DNA of 9,331 bases from Deferribacteraceae bacterium (lineage in GTDB: Bacteria > Chrysiogenota > Deferribacteres > Deferribacterales > JAISNW01). A program made the translations under genes and the position numbers. The DNA is taken from the NCBI GenBank assembly GCA_031285415.1, contig JAITWF010000136.1, forward strand, positions 1-9,331, read 5' to 3'. The notes below the pieces were generated by a model. It saw only the letters and a program-made list of their open reading frames with translations, made no database searches and was not told the DNA's origin. Shown here in pieces: positions 8,034 to 9,331 of this stretch (its first letter is position 1; the number at the start of each line of letters is the position of its first letter).

Positions 8034-8062
8034 TTTTTATTTATCTTCTCAAAACGTATAAG
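8034..8062 (+). promoter_or_regulatory. Weak candidate promoter for the VOC protein-accA pair
   Basis: TATAAG (8057-8062, 5 of 6) is preceded at 17 bases by TTTTTA (8034-8039, poor -35) within an AT-rich stretch starting at 8030. The predicted leader is about 24 bases and includes the AGAGG ribosome-binding site of the VOC gene. The rest of the 140-base divergent spacer shows nothing else I can support. Confidence 0.3.
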
Positions 8063-8092
8063 ATGTGCTAACTTTAGGCTAGAGGTAAAGCT

Positions 8093-8431
8093 ATGTTTAA
8101 ATTTCTACATGTGGGGATAAACAATCCTGATAAGGAGGCGGCGGCGGCAGCCTGTGCCGACCTGCAAAATATCTTTGGATATACGCCGAAAGATATCGAT
8201 ATTGCAACCTTTATGGGGACAGAGTTCGAGATTATGAAGATCCCATTCTACGGCACCAAGGGGCATATCGGATTTGGCGTGGAGAACATGCAAGAGGCTA
8301 TCACATACCTGAAAACGCACGGAATTGAGCTGATAGATGAATCTGTGAAAAAAGATGGACAGGGCAATATTATTCTGGCATATTTAGACTACGAACTATC
8401 AGGATTTGCCGTACATCTCAAACAATTATAA
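8093..8431 (+). CDS. Small VOC-fold protein, like the C-terminal domain of KDPG/KHG aldolases
   Basis: This 112-residue cytoplasmic protein is the length of a single vicinal-oxygen-chelate domain (glyoxalase/bleomycin-resistance fold). The opening LHVGIN, the middle EIMK then KGHIGFGV, and the end GFAVHLKQL match, as far as I recall, the extra C-terminal domain of some bacterial 2-keto-3-deoxy-6-phosphogluconate/4-hydroxy-2-oxoglutarate aldolases. Free-standing copies are often mis-annotated as the aldolase itself. The (beta/alpha)8 aldolase domain is absent, so it should not be called an aldolase. His6, Glu46, His58 and His108 are possible metal ligands by position, but this is inference. 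An AGAGG (8081-8085) lies 7 bases before the ATG. The stop codon is 14 bases from accA, so the two are probably co-transcribed. A methylmalonyl-CoA epimerase role is less likely because the protein is short and lacks that family's motifs. Confidence 0.8.
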   Translation: MFKFLHVGINNPDKEAAAAACADLQNIFGYTPKDIDIATFMGTEFEIMKIPFYGTKGHIGFGVENMQEAITYLKTHGIELIDESVKKDGQGNIILAYLDYELSGFAVHLKQL

Positions 8432-8445
8432 TGGAGCTATAAATT

Positions 8446-9331
8446 ATGTCACAGGTCACACCTCTAGATTTTGAAACGCCGATTCTGGAGATTGAAGCGA
8501 AGATCGCAGAGCTGAAAAAGGTCGATATGATCGCCGATAAAAGCTCTCAAGCGTCGCTTGCTGCTCTAGAGAAGCGTTTAGAGAAGATCAAAAAAGATAC
8601 ATACAAGAACCTTACCCCCACCCAAAAGGTGCAGGTGGCGAGGCACCCAAGCCGTCCATATACGCTCGATTATATAAACTTCCTCTTCACCGATTTCGTC
8701 GAGCTTCATGGCGACCGTGTATACGGCGACGATCAGGCGATTATCGGCGGTATGGCGAAGTTTAACGGCGAGCCTGTGATGGTGGTTGGCCATCAGAAGG
8801 GGCGCAACACGAAGGAAAATATCGCACGCAACTTCGGTATGGCTCATCCAGAGGGGTATCGCAAGGCGGTACGCCTATTCAAGATGGCGTCGAAGTTTAA
8901 ACGCCCTATCATCACCTTCATCGACACCCCTGGCGCATATCCTGGGCTAGGGGCGGAGGAGCGTGGGCAGGCGGAGGCGATTGCAAAAGCCCTATTCGAG
9001 ATGGCACTTTTGGGCGTACCTATGCTCTCATTCGTGATCGGCGAGGGGGGCAGTGGCGGTGCGCTGGGGCTTGGCATGGGGAACCGTGTGATCATGCTCG
9101 AGCACTCTGTATATTCTGTCATTAGCCCCGAGGGGTGCGCCTCTATCCTATGGAAAGACGCAAAGTTTGCCGATAAGGCGGCTGAGGCTCTCAAGATGAC
9201 GGCTCAAGATATGCTTGAATTGGGCGTTGCCGATGAGATCGTTCCAGAGCCAGCTGGCGGCGCGCACAGAAATCATAAAATTATGGCGCATAATATCGGT
9301 ATCTGTATTGATAAACACCTCAAAGAGTTAT
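8446..9331 (+). CDS. accA: Acetyl-CoA carboxylase carboxyltransferase subunit alpha (3' end outside window)
   Basis: With AccD, this subunit transfers the carboxyl group from carboxybiotin on AccB to acetyl-CoA, giving malonyl-CoA for fatty-acid synthesis. The window holds 295 residues with an open frame to the right edge; the family is about 315-320 residues, so about 25 are missing. After an N-terminal coiled segment (about 10-50) come ARHPSRPYTLDYI, then GHQKGRNTKENIARNFGM, TPGAYPGLGAEERGQ (161-175), the oxyanion-hole glycines GEGGSGGA (199-206), SVISPEGCASILWK (224-237) and EPAGGAHRN. All align closely with E. coli AccA, with no disruption. The start is the ATG following a GGAG (8433-8436) with 9-base spacing; it gives MSQVTPLDFETPI, the usual AccA N terminus. 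It lies 14 bases after the VOC gene. Neither accD nor accBC is visible here. Confidence 0.97.
   Translation, partial: MSQVTPLDFETPILEIEAKIAELKKVDMIADKSSQASLAALEKRLEKIKKDTYKNLTPTQKVQVARHPSRPYTLDYINFLFTDFVELHGDRVYGDDQAIIGGMAKFNGEPVMVVGHQKGRNTKENIARNFGMAHPEGYRKAVRLFKMASKFKRPIITFIDTPGAYPGLGAEERGQAEAIAKALFEMALLGVPMLSFVIGEGGSGGALGLGMGNRVIMLEHSVYSVISPEGCASILWKDAKFADKAAEALKMTAQDMLELGVADEIVPEPAGGAHRNHKIMAHNIGICIDKHLKEL

Noticed and set aside
7558..8061. 167-codon open frame on the plus strand crossing the divergent spacer
   Set aside because: Most of it is antisense to the lipoprotein N terminus and signal peptide, and it has no plausible ribosome-binding site or domain.
8093..8431. Annotation as a KDPG aldolase or methylmalonyl-CoA epimerase
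   Set aside because: The aldolase barrel and its Schiff-base lysine region are absent, and the protein is shorter than and unlike epimerases in motif layout.
8844..9194. 116-codon open frame on the minus strand
   Set aside because: It is antisense to accA, whose conserved motifs run unbroken through this stretch.

Overview
This is ordinary chromosomal sequence from a Gram-negative (diderm) bacterium. The support for that is an LptF/LptG-type LPS-export permease, a predicted lipoprotein, and an RpoC carrying the large trigger-loop insertion typical of proteobacteria and related diderms. RpoC and AccA look broadly proteobacterial or deltaproteobacterial/Deferribacteres-like, but I cannot place the organism more finely by eye. 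Coding density is high and no gap exceeds about 165 bases. I see no tRNA, rRNA, CRISPR array, transposase or phage gene.

Layout, left to right. (1) The 3' part of rpoC (+) enters from the left edge and ends at 1476. (2) A 134-base convergent gap holds four consecutive hairpins. (3) A leftward three-gene unit with overlapping genes follows: a ZraS-like membrane histidine kinase (3965-5215), an NtrC-type sigma-54 response regulator (2680-3972) and lptG (1611-2693). A near-consensus sigma-70 promoter sits so close to the kinase ATG that the transcript should be leaderless. (4) A 140-base palindromic, MITE-like element (about 5241-5380) separates this unit from the next gene. (5) A leftward 857-residue predicted lipoprotein (5379-7952) carries one Listeria/Bacteroides-type (Flg_new) domain and fourteen RCC1-like repeats that read as two seven-bladed propellers. 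(6) A 140-base divergent spacer follows. (7) A rightward pair completes the window: a small VOC-fold protein resembling the C-terminal domain of some KDPG aldolases (8093-8431), then accA (8446 to the right edge, about 25 residues short).

How the genes fit together. The kinase and regulator form one two-component system. The kinase's periplasmic sensor has a His/Met/Gly-rich loop where, from memory, E. coli ZraS has a comparable one, so metal or envelope-stress sensing is plausible. Tight overlap with lptG suggests this signalling pair is co-expressed with an LPS-transport component. accA supplies the carboxyltransferase alpha subunit for malonyl-CoA synthesis, and its VOC partner has no known role there. 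Nothing here amounts to a clear new defence or mobile system. The most unusual items are the double-propeller lipoprotein, the leaderless kinase promoter beside the palindromic element, the two-component/lptG coupling, and the free-standing aldolase-associated domain.
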